A stretch of DNA of 64,000 nt from Vitellaria paradoxa (Eukaryota; Streptophyta; Magnoliopsida; Ericales; Sapotaceae), in contig CM034234.1 of NCBI GenBank assembly GCA_019916065.1, positions 12,320,520-12,384,519 of the forward strand. Reading direction: 5' to 3'. The notes beneath the pieces were generated by a model that had not been told where the DNA came from, made no database searches, and saw only the letters and a list, made by a program, of their open reading frames with translations. This document shows positions 1 through 12,039 of the stretch, piece by piece (position 1 is the first letter of the stretch; each line of letters starts with the position of its first letter). Made by a program: the position numbers and the translations under genes.

Positions 1-1220
1 TTCTTTTTGGTTCTATTCGTGAAGAGGTCCGAGAAATGCAACAAAGATAGTGTTCAAACTTTCTTCACATTACCACAAAAGAGATTGCTATCTCCTCGTT
101 TCGAAACGTAAGGTGTTTAAGTAGCTTGGAAAGTGTCTTATGGATTGTTGCAGCCAGATGACCTATAGTATGTCTATGCAGGTGCAAATTTTGTATCAAA
201 GGCACAGTGAGCTCGGGGTTAGCATTTGATGAAATGAGAGCACTATTTGTTGAAGTGTTAATGGGGACGTTACTGAAATTTGTTACACGAGTTGAGAGTT
301 CTGAGTTCTAGTTTTGTTGAGCTGCTTTTACCTACCATGCGTTCTTATTGCAACTATTGAACTATATATTGGCATGGTAGAGAATCAAACATCAAGAGGT
401 GGATCTTGCTTTCCACAAATTGAACCCTTTTTGAACATTTCACCTGAAATCCATCTAGCTGAAGGTCTTGTGTTGTTGTATACTAATGATACAGATACAT
501 TTGCGGAGAGTTTAAAGCTTTGTTTGCCGGGTGGGTTCGTGAATTCATAAACGGAAAAGCCAAAAGAATGCTCTTATTTGTGAATCTGAACTTTTTAGCA
601 TCATTTGTTGCAATGGGGAATTGCTCTTTGATGGAAAAGTCCCATTCACGTTGAATCTTTTTTCTATAATTAATTGTCAGAGGGATAGGAATAAAGTTAT
701 GGCTACTTTACGTGTATACATATAATCTCTATAATATAAGAGGCAATGAGCATTAAGGTTTCAACGTCCTATTTTACTCACTTTTTTTTTTTTTTTTTTT
801 TTTCACTTTTTGCCCCTTTTTATAGACAATACACAAATTCAAGTTATCAAAGAAATTCAACGTTAATGTTTGGGTAAATACTTGGATATGGTTGAGCCAC
901 GTATGACTTATTGAGAAACCCAATATTCCGTTTGCTCTCTTGCTCTTTGCGTCTTTTCAATACCAGATATTTGGGAAGCTCTGATTATGTTTAGAAGTTT
1001 GGTTTCGTTGGTTTTTGTTTGATTGTGCATCAATGAAAAAGTGGCATCTCCATTTTAATTTGATACTGAATGCATCGTTGAATAGATTGGAATGAGTTGG
1101 TACATCTTTCATTTCATTTCCTGGATATGGAGTCACTGTTAGCATTGAAGGAAAGCTCTTCGATCGGTTCAGTGAAAAAGAAAAGCTTCTCATGCTCCAA
1201 ACTTGTTGCTTCAAGGTAAA
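1..1220 (+). pseudogene. Degenerate gene-like fragments at the left edge
   Basis: Short protein-like stretches lie on the plus strand in different frames. One at about 12-56 begins LFGSIREEVREMQQR and then meets a stop. One at about 199-309 reads GTVSSGLAFDEMRALFVEVL and ends in a stop. One runs 314-550. One at about 1122-1214 reads GYGVTVSIEGKLFDRFSEKE and ends next to a good GT donor. No frame joins them and I do not recognise the family. They could be exons and untranslated parts of a gene starting left of the window, or a decayed copy. Nothing supports a functional product here. Confidence 0.25.
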
Positions 1221-1362
1221 CTTTTAGTGTATCTATATATAGCATATTCAAAGTCTCTATTAATCTATCTAATCAGCTGATGCATGTCAAGTAAGATTGG
1301 TAGGCCAAACTTTGTTATACTCAGCTGATCCATGTAGTACTAGCTAAAGAGAGATTTACTGC

Positions 1363-1477
1363 GGGGAAGGGGTAGATCCGATGCACCGTGGACCGTTGGA
1401 TCAACCCCACAGTGCACTGAACGGTCCCTTGTCCGGTGATTCAACGGTCCGCGGTGCACCGGACTTACCCCCAACCC
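1363..1477. mobile_element. Short hAT-like MITE
   Basis: A 115-bp element made almost entirely of two inverted arms. The left arm contains gatgcaccgtggaccgttgg and the right arm, read in reverse complement, ggtgcaccgcggaccgttga. The arms pair over roughly 45 bp with few mismatches. Identical 8-bp direct repeats tttactgc flank it at 1355-1362 and 1478-1485, the target-duplication length of hAT elements. It has no coding capacity. Confidence 0.75.
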
Positions 1478-2644
1478 TTTACTGCCAAGGTTGCCTTTTG
1501 ACCTTACCAAGAGAAGTTGAGTTCATCTTATGACCCGTTACAAAATATTTTTTTAAAGTAGGTTTATAGTAGGCTCATGAGTTTACATTAATTATAATTA
1601 ATCCAGATATGAATTTTTTTAAACAAATATCTAGTTTGACCGATCTTGGACACACTAAATTCTATTTGAATCGAGAATTTGTCAATTAGGAAAACAATGT
1701 GAGGAAAAATAAAATTATTTGGATGTGTTAATTTTTTTATTAATTATATATGATGAATTTAGTATTGGTCTTACATTTTATCTCTGTGGACCAAGGAGAA
1801 AGGGAGCCTGGTGGGAAGAGGATTGTACCATGAGAAGTAATGAATCATGCTTTAAATGGTCTCTAAATAATCATGCTTTAGTTGAGAATTGGAGATTGCC
1901 CTCTCAGGTTCTCACTTAAGTTACATAATGGATTATTCTCATTGATCAGAATTACTATTCTGGATTTGACAACTTGCTGGTAATCTGTGAATAGCTTATT
2001 GTGATTTCATTTTGAGCTGTTACTTATTGTTGGCTAATTTCAGTTGACAAATGGTATTTTGGTCTATTGATTAGCGTTGCTCATAGTTGTCTCAGAGGTT
2101 CTTGGGTCAACATCATTGCATTGTTGTTGAATTTGTTAGTTACTTAGTTTGTTGAGTGTCCTGAGTTTCTTTAAATTCTTATCCTTCTCTAGTTTTTAAG
2201 AGATAGTTTCTTTAGATCACAAAGTGAGTTTAGTATTTTATTGTAATATCAAGGGTATATTCCGTCGTTTTTGTATTTTAGAGGGCATTTAAGTAACAAA
2301 AATTGAGATAAGTTATGAGTTCGTAATTTATACAGTGAGATAGGAAAAGAATAACTTTTAGAGATTTTCAGAGAATCTCAATGCGTCAAAAGCACCACCA
2401 GTATTATTTATTTAATTCTTTTTTAAAAAAAAGGTCAACTTTTTTTGGAGGGACATACATCATAGATTTTAGCAATGCAATTTAATTAGACTTTCACGTT
2501 GATTTGAATGAACCATTATTTTCACGGAAATAAATATTTACCTGTTAGGTAAGAGGATAGCAAGATACAAATTATTATTTTTTATATAAATATTTATTTA
2601 TTTTTTTTAATTCAAACAAAAAATAAATTATTATTATTATTTTT

Positions 2645-2930
2645 TTTTTTAGTTGTATGGGGGAGGGGGAGAACGATGGGGGGTGAGGGTAGCAGTGTGA
2701 CATCTGCAATCCCGGGGGGCAATACAAAAGCAGAAAAGGGAGAGTAACGAACTAGAGAAGTAAAGGGACGGGGGGCGGGGTGGGGCGGGGGCGGGATATG
2801 GGGTTGGATTATCTGGTCGGGGCTGGGCAGCCAAAGCCCGGACCTGAGGGATGCGGGGTGGGTAGAGTTGGGCCAGTGCAAGAAATTGGGTCGGAATGGG
2901 TCTGATCAAAAATCGAATCAAGCTGGGTCA
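2645..2930. repeat. G-rich low-complexity segment
   Basis: This is a G-rich island in otherwise A+T-rich DNA, with many runs of 3-6 G on the plus strand, densest at 2765-2795. Reading frames on the minus strand here are proline-rich artefacts of the composition. It could fold into G-quadruplexes. No gene is supported. Confidence 0.6.
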
Positions 2931-3510
2931 ACCAACAACTTATCCTGTTTTTACATCTCTAGGCGCGGCGGGCATTGCTCATTCTATAATCCTCACTCAA
3001 TTCAAGCACTCACCATATAAATAGAAAGATGGAGGAGATGGATTCACCTTTGTGATCAAGGGTGTGAATGGTCAAGTTGATCCGGATCCAACATGAAATC
3101 AGATTAATTTCTGCCTCAACATTTTGAACTCAAAACCCGAGCGGATTATTTCATGCTAAAAGAAATCTCAAAACAAAAATTTAGAGAGAGAAAAATCTTA
3201 CGTGAAAAGTGCTGCTAATACAATTTCATAAGCACATGTAATATGAACTGTCTTTGTCTTGGCAGAATGAAATGCTAGTATGGTGTTTATATACCTTGTG
3301 TTATCTATCCTTAATATTTAGTTTCTGGGAGTGGATTCTTAAGATGTATAAAAAATGATATCAAAACATACATTATGCCTCCCATTTGTTGCGACACAAG
3401 AAATGATGCTGGTATTATACTTGAGAGTTCAAAATTATAGATATATAGTATGAAGTGTATTGATATGCGCTCCCTCTCTTAATTGATAACTTTTAAGAAT
3501 AAGTTCTCGT

Positions 3511-3648
3511 GGTTCCGTTTGGTTTACAAATAAATTTCAAAAAATTTTATAAATTTCTATTAACTTTATATAATATCAACTTTTTTCTTTCACTGTACGT
3601 ATTACGAACTCTCAATTTATCTTACTTTATCTTATTCCAAACTCACCT
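3511..3648. mobile_element. Tourist-like MITE copy
   Basis: This carries the family hallmarks seen at several sites in the window: a left end ggttccgtttgg, an internal attacgaactctcaatttat block followed by TTAT/CTTA repeats, and a right end ccaaactcacc that is roughly the inverse of the left. The flanking duplication is not clean. It is non-coding. Confidence 0.5.
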
Positions 3649-5639
3649 TATAAGGTATATAACAGCTTGTTGTTGGAGTTTGGAACATGAATTTGTGAAG
3701 GGAAAAAAAATGTAAGAATGTAAATTAAAATGAAAAAATTTATTTTATTTTATTTTTTTTGGTAGAGTTGAAAAATGTTAAAAAATAAATGGATAATATT
3801 TATGAAAAAAATTTAACTTTTATTGGTTAACACAAATCAATTATTTTATTTTCCCTTCATGAATCCATGTTTCAAACATAGAAGAAAATTCCTAATTCTG
3901 ATGGGACTCAAAATAATCTCTACTCTATAAAAATCTCTCGATATATCACAAGACTCAGAGGTATTTTATTCATATTACACAAATAAAATGTATATGTGGA
4001 CATATTACCCATCAGGAATTTAAATAAAAAAATACATATATAAGTGAATGTCAAAATTGCTTTTTGCCACAGAGAAGACGCAGCTGGTTGGATTCCTGCT
4101 ATAACTGTAATTATATTGTAAACTCTACTCAAGATTGAGATTTTTTTCACCATGCCATCTTTCTCATAAAAAAAAAGCAAAAGCACTTAAAATAAATATA
4201 TATATTTATATACAAAAGAGTATATATTTGTGCGTGTAAATTAATGTGCATATCTCCGCGGGGCTCGCCTCATGGAATTGGGCTAAGCATGGGCCAAACT
4301 TAAAATTTCCAACATTTGCCGAGTTACACTTGTAATTCACAAGTCCATCTGATTTCTGAGCGCATTCACAATCAATCAACGCAGAGACATTAACCACGAA
4401 AGACAATAAAATTTTGACAAATATAAATATTTTCAAACCGATAACATTTATCTACTAGACATTACAAAAAAATTATCAAAAATGGTTACTAGAATAATGT
4501 GATAATGATATTTTTAAATTAAAATATATTTTAATAGGTGCTTTCTCTCGAAATGATATATTCATAAATTTTCGCATATTTCCAATAATTTTTTAATAAA
4601 CAGTAGTAAATCATTGTCTTTTATAAGCTGTAATATAAACCAAGTTATTCCCGACTTACTTTAATTCCAATATGTTATATATAAAATTATTGAGCTCAAG
4701 TCAAAGCATATATAAATCGAAAATACATAATTAACAATTTTAAGCCCATTATATATTATTGAACACAAGTGATATTCAATTTTATAAATTAATACTCGAT
4801 AAATATAATTTAAAATATTAAATTATTTGAGCTCAATTAAATTCATTCAAGTTAAATAATGAATAAATTGTACTTGAATTAATTTTTTTTTTTTGGATAC
4901 TTATCAAACTTAAGAGAGTTTAATTCAAACACCTACTAATTTAACTCAATTCAACTACCCGATTACCATTTTCAGTCATATCAAAGGTAGGACTCGCAGA
5001 AGGGGGACATGAGCTTGGACACTAGCAGTTTGTCCTAAGGTTGGTTCTCTGCGAACCCAAACCACAACCCCCATCCTCCCAGAAAAAATTTCCCACTCAC
5101 AGCCTCTCTCTCAAATGATCTCGTCTAATAGTTCATATTCAACTAAATAAATAAAATAAGTCAATTCGACATTGACCTAACTCGAATTGTCTTTGATTCT
5201 GATTGTCTTTGCGAGAATTGGATTAAATCAAATCAAGATTATGCATATCCGACCTTAACCTAGGCCTTGGCTTATTAACCTCATGAATTTTTTAATATTT
5301 TTTTAAAATAATTTTTTATAGTTTTTTAAAGTAAATTGGTTATAAATTGAATTTATAATAAAACAATTAACCAATTGCTATAAAAAAAATAAATTCTATT
5401 AATAATTAAGGTAAATTGCATCTAGACCCCTTCAACATTTAAATAATTATACTTAGACCTTTTAACATTTAAAATTTACAGACATCTCCTCTTATTTTGA
5501 AAAGTTGCTAACCCTTAACCTCCTTCATTAACTTTCCGTTGGAATTGCTGTTAAAATGATGACATCAGTCCAAAAATTAGCTTTATAATTCCATTTTTGC
5601 CCTTTCTTTACGTGTTTATATATTACTGTATACAAATAT

Positions 5640-6160
5640 ATATATATATTCATCCATGCCGCAACATTCATCATCGGCACCAGTGACCGCCCATTTCGGT
5701 GCTACCAACTGACTCACAATCTAATTCAAGGAAGGTCTGAAATAGGGAGAGATGAGATCCATGGACTCACAATCTTGTCCGATTTCTAGAGAGAGACAAC
5801 AAAAGCAAGAGAGAGAAAAGGGGGATTGGGTCAAATCATCTCATTCCAGAGTTTCGATTACTCACTGGTCCATTGATTTTCGCATCAAATTCGATTCGTG
5901 GACGAGGTGATTACAATTGTGACGCATCATCTCGCAAATGAGCGATGTCGCTGCCGTCTTCTACGGCTGTCTTTCTCTCTCTAAACTTCCCATTTCTCTC
6001 TGCATCCTCGCCTTTTCTCTCGCCAATTCCTTAAGCTTTTCACCACTTGGTCCATAATCTCTGTCTCTATATTAGCGTAAAAGTTTGTAGCTATGCCATC
6101 AATTGTTGATTTTTTTTTCTTTATAAATCAAATTGTTTTGCATTTTTGAAGACTTTATTG
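5640..6160 (+). other. Gene-like filler inside the outer TIR element
   Basis: This is less A+T-rich than its surroundings and has CT-rich runs typical of plant 5' leaders. A small frame at 5938-6057 starts MSDVAAVFYG and encodes 39 residues. This could be host sequence captured by the element (Pack-MULE style), but I recognise no parent gene and see no splice signals. Confidence 0.3.
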
Positions 6161-6170
6161 CTAAATGTAA

Positions 6171-7409
6171 GGGTTAAATATCTGCTTACCTCTTAAACTA
6201 TCAATTTTTTTTTTACTTCCCCCTTCAACTACCAATTAAACTCCCTTCCCCCTTCAACTATCATTTTCTTTTTTACTAAAAACAAATCATATTTTCCATC
6301 CAAAATTTATGACGGAAACCGTTAGTTATATTTTTTTTAAACTAATGAAAAAAGAAAGGGGGTAATATGGACATTTCATACACTTAAAACAACTAGGGGT
6401 TTTAATTTATTGATCAAAGCAAACTTTTGCCGGTCAAATCAAATATTTCCGAAGGGATTCATGGCAAACTTATTCCGGTCAACTCCATTGTGGGATCTTG
6501 ATGGTTGGCAAAGCAAACTTATAATCTTCTAATTAGTTTAGCAAAGTAAACTTATGCTGGTCAAAGCAAACCTATAACTTTCTAATTAGTTTAGCAACTT
6601 AGGGACCTTTTTATTTTAAATCAATTGGGACTTTTTAGTTCAATCACCGTTTTCCAACTCTATTGCGGATCTAAAGGGTTTTCATTAATAAAGCTAAGGT
6701 TTCAAAAATGGCATGGGTCTTGAAGACTCCCACCGGAAGAAAATCAACTTGTACGTATCGAGCAACACATTTTTATTTCAAAAAATTCACTTTTCAAGAT
6801 TGATGGGGTTGGAATTGAGTTATTTTACACTGTAATTGACCTACTTTATATATAATAATAATCTTACTAGTTTGATTTAATAATAGTGATAATGGTGGTT
6901 TTCATTTAATTAGAGCCTGGGGCATACGCGATATATGTGTAAGTCGACATATGGCAAAAAAGATTCGCACAAAAACTACTCGTTTATTTTTTTAATTGTA
7001 TAGGCATCGCATAATTTTTTTTGTTTTGGCAAACAAACAAATTGTAAACATCACCCGTAAAAATAATACGATGCACACGCAATAAAAAAAAATAAGCCAT
7101 TAACTTTTGTGCCAATTTAGTTCAATGTAGATATTTAACACAAAATACTTTTGTTTTAGTTCAATTGATAGATAAATGGGGAAGTAAAAAAATGTAATAG
7201 TTTAAGGGACAAATGGATATTTAAGCTAAAAAACTAATATAGTGTTGTGACTAACTTTTCCATCCATCTATTAGGTGGAAAATACGATTTGTCCTTATTA
7301 AACAAAAAAAAAATGATAGTTGAAGGGAGAAGGGAGTTCAATTGGTAGTTGAAGGGAAAAGTAAAAAAAAAAAATTTGATAGTTTAAGGGACAAGTAGAT
7401 ATTTAACCC
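6171..7409. mobile_element. Mutator-like TIR element nested in the outer one (first)
   Basis: This 1239-bp element has left end gggttaaatatctgcttacc and right end, inverted, gggttaaatatctacttgtc. The TIRs stay similar for about 140 bp and include CCTTCAACTACCAATT-type blocks. The exact 9-bp duplication taaatgtaa flanks it at 6162-6170 and 7410-7418. The interior is A+T-rich with no coding frame. Confidence 0.8.
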
Positions 7410-7835
7410 TAAATGTAATTGCTGTAAAATGTGATTGTCAATTATAATTTATTTCTGAATACTGGAATGAACAGTTTGTTTCACCTAAAGAAACAATTAA
7501 GAAAATTGTAAATGATTTTCAGATGTTGTCTACTGATAGGATTTTTAACAAGTGGGAAGGACTAATGAAGGTCAAATATGGAATGACATTTGGGTGTTGT
7601 TTTGTACTGATCTTCATTGTCATATTTGAGTTCTGATGTAATTTGATTCATTATTACCTATCATAACTTTGTATTTGACAATGTAAATTCATGCTAGCAT
7701 TTGGAAATTATAGAAACAAAACTCAGGCATGATGAGAACCTGCAACACAAGTGTGTTCGAATGTTATCTATATCAAATTTCAGCTATTTCCGTGACAAAG
7801 GCAAATGGCCAAATTCAATGCCCGAGTAGATTTTT

Positions 7836-8781
7836 GGGTTAATTACATTGACACCCCTTAAATTATACTGGTTTTTTAATTTATCCCTTCATCTATCAAC
7901 TTTAACACTTTGACCCCCTCATCTATTTAAAAGGGGTTCCGTTTAGTAACCGTTAAAAAAGTCCGTTAATTATTTATTTATTTATTATTCCTTAATTATC
8001 TCAATATATTTTTAATGTGATTATTATTTACATATATTCAAATTTGAAACTTATGATTAAAGATTTGTACGAATTAATTTAGATAAACCATTCAATTTTT
8101 TTATTATAAATTAAATAAATTGAATTTTTTTTCTTATCTCATCCAAACAAAAAAAAATTTGACCCAAACCTAATGTTGATAAATAATCTAACCAAGTTAA
8201 TTCTCGAATCTTAATAATAAATATTTTTATTTTTTTCTATATTTATTGTGTATATTTAATTTTAATCATAAATAATAAAAAATGTATCGTCAAATTTTAT
8301 TTAAAAATTTAAGCTAAAGTCAAATTAAAAAAAGAACTAAATTAAATGAAAATGTTGTTATCAGGTTTAATTTGATTTTTTTTTTATTTTCATTAGGTTT
8401 TGCTCATCTTGTTTCTTTATACCAAAAACAAAAATAATACATATAAGTTATTTTTGTTTTCAGATTGATTTTTTTTTTATGGGACAAGAAAAAATTTGAT
8501 TTATTTAATTTATAACAGAAAATCAAATTATTTTACGTAACCTAACCCATACAAACCTCTAGTGATAAGTTCTAAATTTGAACATGTGAGTAATAATCAC
8601 ATTAGAAATTTATTGAGATAATTAAGTAATAATAAATAAATAAATAATTAACGGATTTCTTTAACGGTTTCTAAACGGAACCTCTTTTAGATAGATGAAG
8701 GGGTCAAAATGTTAGGGTTAATAGATAAAGGGGTAAATTAAAAAATAGGTATAATTTAAGGAGTGTAAATGTAATTAACCC
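7836..8781. mobile_element. Mutator-like TIR element nested in the outer one (second)
   Basis: This 946-bp element has left end gggttaattacattgacacc and right end, inverted, gggttaattacatttacact. The TIRs extend about 130 bp and include the inverted pair aggggttccgtttagtaacc / agaggttccgtttagaaacc. The exact 9-bp duplication tagattttt flanks it at 7827-7835 and 8782-8790. There is no coding frame. Confidence 0.8.
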
Positions 8782-9276
8782 TAGATTTTTTCTATGGCTG
8801 CCGATGTAACTTCTTTTTATGTTGCCAAGATTTTATAGCAACTGAAATGGGTGACTGTCAGCGCCAATTTTTTATTTTCATTTTTAAAACATTAAATATT
8901 ATAATATGTAATTATTATTAATTTTAATATTACTAAAATAAATTATTTTAATCCGTAATTATTATTTATTAATAAATAATTTTAATTTAATAAAATAAAT
9001 CATGTAAATCCTAAATTATTATTTTAACTTTTTAATAAATTACAAATAGGAGAGAGAGAGAATTGATTTTGGTAGAAAAAGAAAAAAGAATGGCTCAGGA
9101 GTATAATTGTCTTTTCATTAAAATTTTAACAGAGTTAGCAATAAAACTAATGAGGGGTTAGGGGCTACTAACTTTTCAAAATAAGAAAGATAGCAATAAC
9201 TTTTAAAAGTTTAGAGGATCCAAATGTAATTATGCAATTGTTTAAGGGATTTAGGTTTAATTTACCTTAATAATTA

Positions 9277-11764
9277 TCGCAGATTCACAAGCATTGGGAT
9301 TTTTTATTCAAGAATGGGAGAATTAATAAGTCCTCACTCTCAAATTCATAAAAATATTCATATTTATTGTCTGTTTTGATATAGTGTAAATAAATAATTA
9401 AAAAAATTAATATAAGTAAAACTAAATATATTGAATCAGAGTGAGGTCAGCATATAGTTGAGTCAGAATATCCTAAATCTTGACTCTAAGATATAAGGGC
9501 AAACTAGAATTAAATTAATACGAATATAATATCTAGGTCAGATCGAATTAGAGTCGACCCGACCCGCCCTTCTTTACGGACCGGACCCTCTGTGCATGTT
9601 TATATTTAACCATTATATTTGTTGGAGATTTCATTAGGTCCATTTCAATGAGCTGTAATCAACATCATGCTTGGTTTTCAAAGAAAATCAACATCATACT
9701 TAAGGCCATGCAGGGCATGGTTTTGCTTCGTATCTGGTCCATATATACATACATATATAGACTTGGCCTAATTTGAAGGCCATTAAGGGATCTCACTTAA
9801 TGCTGCGGACTTATTGGTAGTAACCCCATTCTTTCTCCATAGTAATTAAGGAGAAGATGTTGATTTGCACAGTAGAGAACAGGAGGTACATTTATTGGCT
9901 TTTCAAGACATGACAGAACTTAAATTGCATTAAAAACAATGGGGATCAAATTGTTTGATTATTATCCAGACCCATCTAGATTTGATTGGTTACCGGCTGA
10001 TATTTTTTTTTACTTATTTTTTATTTATTTTATTAATTTCTTTTTTTTTTTTCTAACTTGGACTCATTTGTAATCTCAGGGCACGCTTAAACGATTAATG
10101 ATACATAAACAGGAAATTTGTCTTAAAAAAGTAACCAAAATGCACCGCAAGGTTTCAGTGTAAAAAATTAATAAACAAATAAAATTTTATTTTAATTATA
10201 AATTTACTTTAGTAAATCCTCTTTATAATAATAATAGTGGGACCAAACCAATTTTATTGGTATAAAAATATTAATACAACTTAATAGACAAGTATTAGTC
10301 AAAACAATGAGGGGTCCATATAAATTAGTTATTACATATCCACAAGTTCAAAGATTTAACCATCAATTCTAAAAAATAAATTATTATTCTGAGCAATTTT
10401 AGAGACATTTTATTTCATTTTAAATATTTATTGTAATACTGCATATTTTTATTTTATTAACAATTATTATTATATAAAGGTAAATTTCTTTAAAATGAGA
10501 TAAAAAAAATTATAACTTATTACAATATGGAGATCATAAATATATAAAGTATCACTACGAAGAGTATCTGTTATAATATATTGTTTTTGTTTCAATTTTT
10601 TGGTATATTCATTATAGAGAAGATCTTTTGGACCAAAGACGTTAAATTGATCATGTTGAATCCAAAAATGGGTTTAAAAATGTTGTTAATTTGGAATGAG
10701 ATGTGCTATTACATAATTTTTTTTTATTTTAGGCTAAAATCGTCATTTTAAATGATTTTATATTTGACATTATTTAAAAATATCATTTAAAATTACGTCG
10801 TCAAGCAGTGCACGCATCACGAAAATAATTTTCTTAACTAAGTATGTGTCGATGTCCTTGGCCAAAATCCTCCGTCAAACGACTCAAACCTCGACTTATC
10901 CTTTTTTGATTAATTAATTTATTTTATTTTATTTATTTTTGTTTATATCTATATACGTATATATGGGGTAAAAAATATTCTTCTCCAACCATAAATTATA
11001 CCTCCAACCAGATATCTGATTAAATTAAAACTAAATAATTTGATAATTACATCATATAATTAATTGATTCAATACACTCAAGTATATCTACATAATATAT
11101 ACAAAAGCTTCACTTCTTCTCCAAATCCAACGCTTACATCATCGCTAATATTTAATATTGTTATTTATCACTATTATAATCAAATCAAACTAATCCATGT
11201 CAAATATTTTACATCCATAAATATGAGAGGCTTATATAAAGTAAGGGTTCCTCTCTCTCTACATGAGATTAATTATTATTAATACTTATAATTAACTTTA
11301 GCATCAGAGAGTCTGCAACTAAAGACTACCTCTGATTATTTTATTTCATCACTTTCTTATATACAGGCCTGCATCAAGAAGGTTTATAAAAATATGGGAG
11401 GAGTCTATAGGAGAAAAGATTAAAAATTTCCCCCACAATATATATTTTTTGTTTGTATTCACTTCAGTCCGCAAGGTGTCTAACCTTCTTGTGATATAAG
11501 GGGTCCCCCCCCGGCTAACGCATTCTTTTCGTGAGATAGGACTATTCATGAGGTTCTTATACGTGGCTCTTTTCTCACATGCCATGTTAGGTGGAGTGGA
11601 TGTAATGTGCGAAAGTGATGCCTCTTGGCAGGATATTTTAGAAAATCAACGTAACATGAATATATAAATATTAAATAATAATAATAATTAATAAAATAAA
11701 AAATATGAGTATTAATTAAGAAATTAAACATGTGAACCGATAGAAGACAAGTTAAAGTACGTTT
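9277..11764. other. A+T-rich intergenic DNA
   Basis: Poly-A/T tracts and short random frames only. I see no gene, RNA gene or clear element here. Confidence 0.55.
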
Positions 11765-11776
11765 AAGTTGTAAAGG

Positions 11777-12027
11777 GGTAGTTGAGTTAGTTCGAATGGC
11801 GAGCTGAAGGGTCCGAAACCAATAGGTCTTGGTTTTAACTCCTCTTCGGGGACAATTCTTCTTCTATAATTGTGGAGGGTTATCTAACAGGCTTTTCGAC
11901 TGAGCCGGTCTGTCAGAACATGTTTACGTTGGTTTACGTTCTGTGATTCTTTGCCGGCTAGGATCAGAGAGCGAGATTCACCCAGTGCACACTCTTACAA
12001 TAGCGGCTACGGACTTCCTTGTACTAG
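11777..12027 (+). mobile_element. tRNA-derived SINE
   Basis: A 251-bp insertion is flanked by exact 12-bp direct repeats aagttgtaaagg (11765-11776 and 12028-12039). Near its left end it has a polymerase III A-box-like stretch (gttgagttagttcgaatggc) and, about 45 bp on, a B-box-like stretch (tcttggttttaactcctc). This arrangement fits a tRNA-derived plant SINE. It lacks a long A-tail. It is non-coding. Confidence 0.6.
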
Positions 12028-12039
12028 AAGTTGTAAAGG

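Larger units (their letters stand above)
1487..5399. other. A+T-rich intergenic DNA
   Basis: Apart from the G-rich island (2645-2930) and a Tourist-like MITE (about 3511-3648), this stretch holds only A/T runs and short frames with no recognisable protein. A 76-codon frame at 4206-4436 (minus) begins with a hydrophobic stretch, but I see no other support for it. Confidence 0.6.
5409..9267. mobile_element. Mutator-like TIR element, outer member of a nested stack
   Basis: The left end (from 5409, aggtaaattgcatctagacc) and the right end (to 9267, read inverted) form long imperfect terminal inverted repeats of about 150 bp. Both contain the motif around aaaagttgctaac. The exact 9-bp direct repeat taataatta flanks it at 5400-5408 and 9268-9276. 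Long TIRs with a 9-bp duplication fit Mutator-like elements. It is non-autonomous: no transposase frame is visible. Its own interior (about 1.65 kb after removing two nested insertions) includes a gene-like CT-rich stretch at 5640-6160. Confidence 0.75.

Noticed and set aside
2612..2921. Two proline-rich minus-strand frames
   Set aside because: They come from the G-rich low-complexity island and have no domain or codon support.
4206..4436. 76-codon minus-strand frame with a signal-peptide-like start and several cysteines
   Set aside because: The cysteine spacing matches no family I know, and the surroundings are repeat-like A+T DNA with no promoter or splice support.
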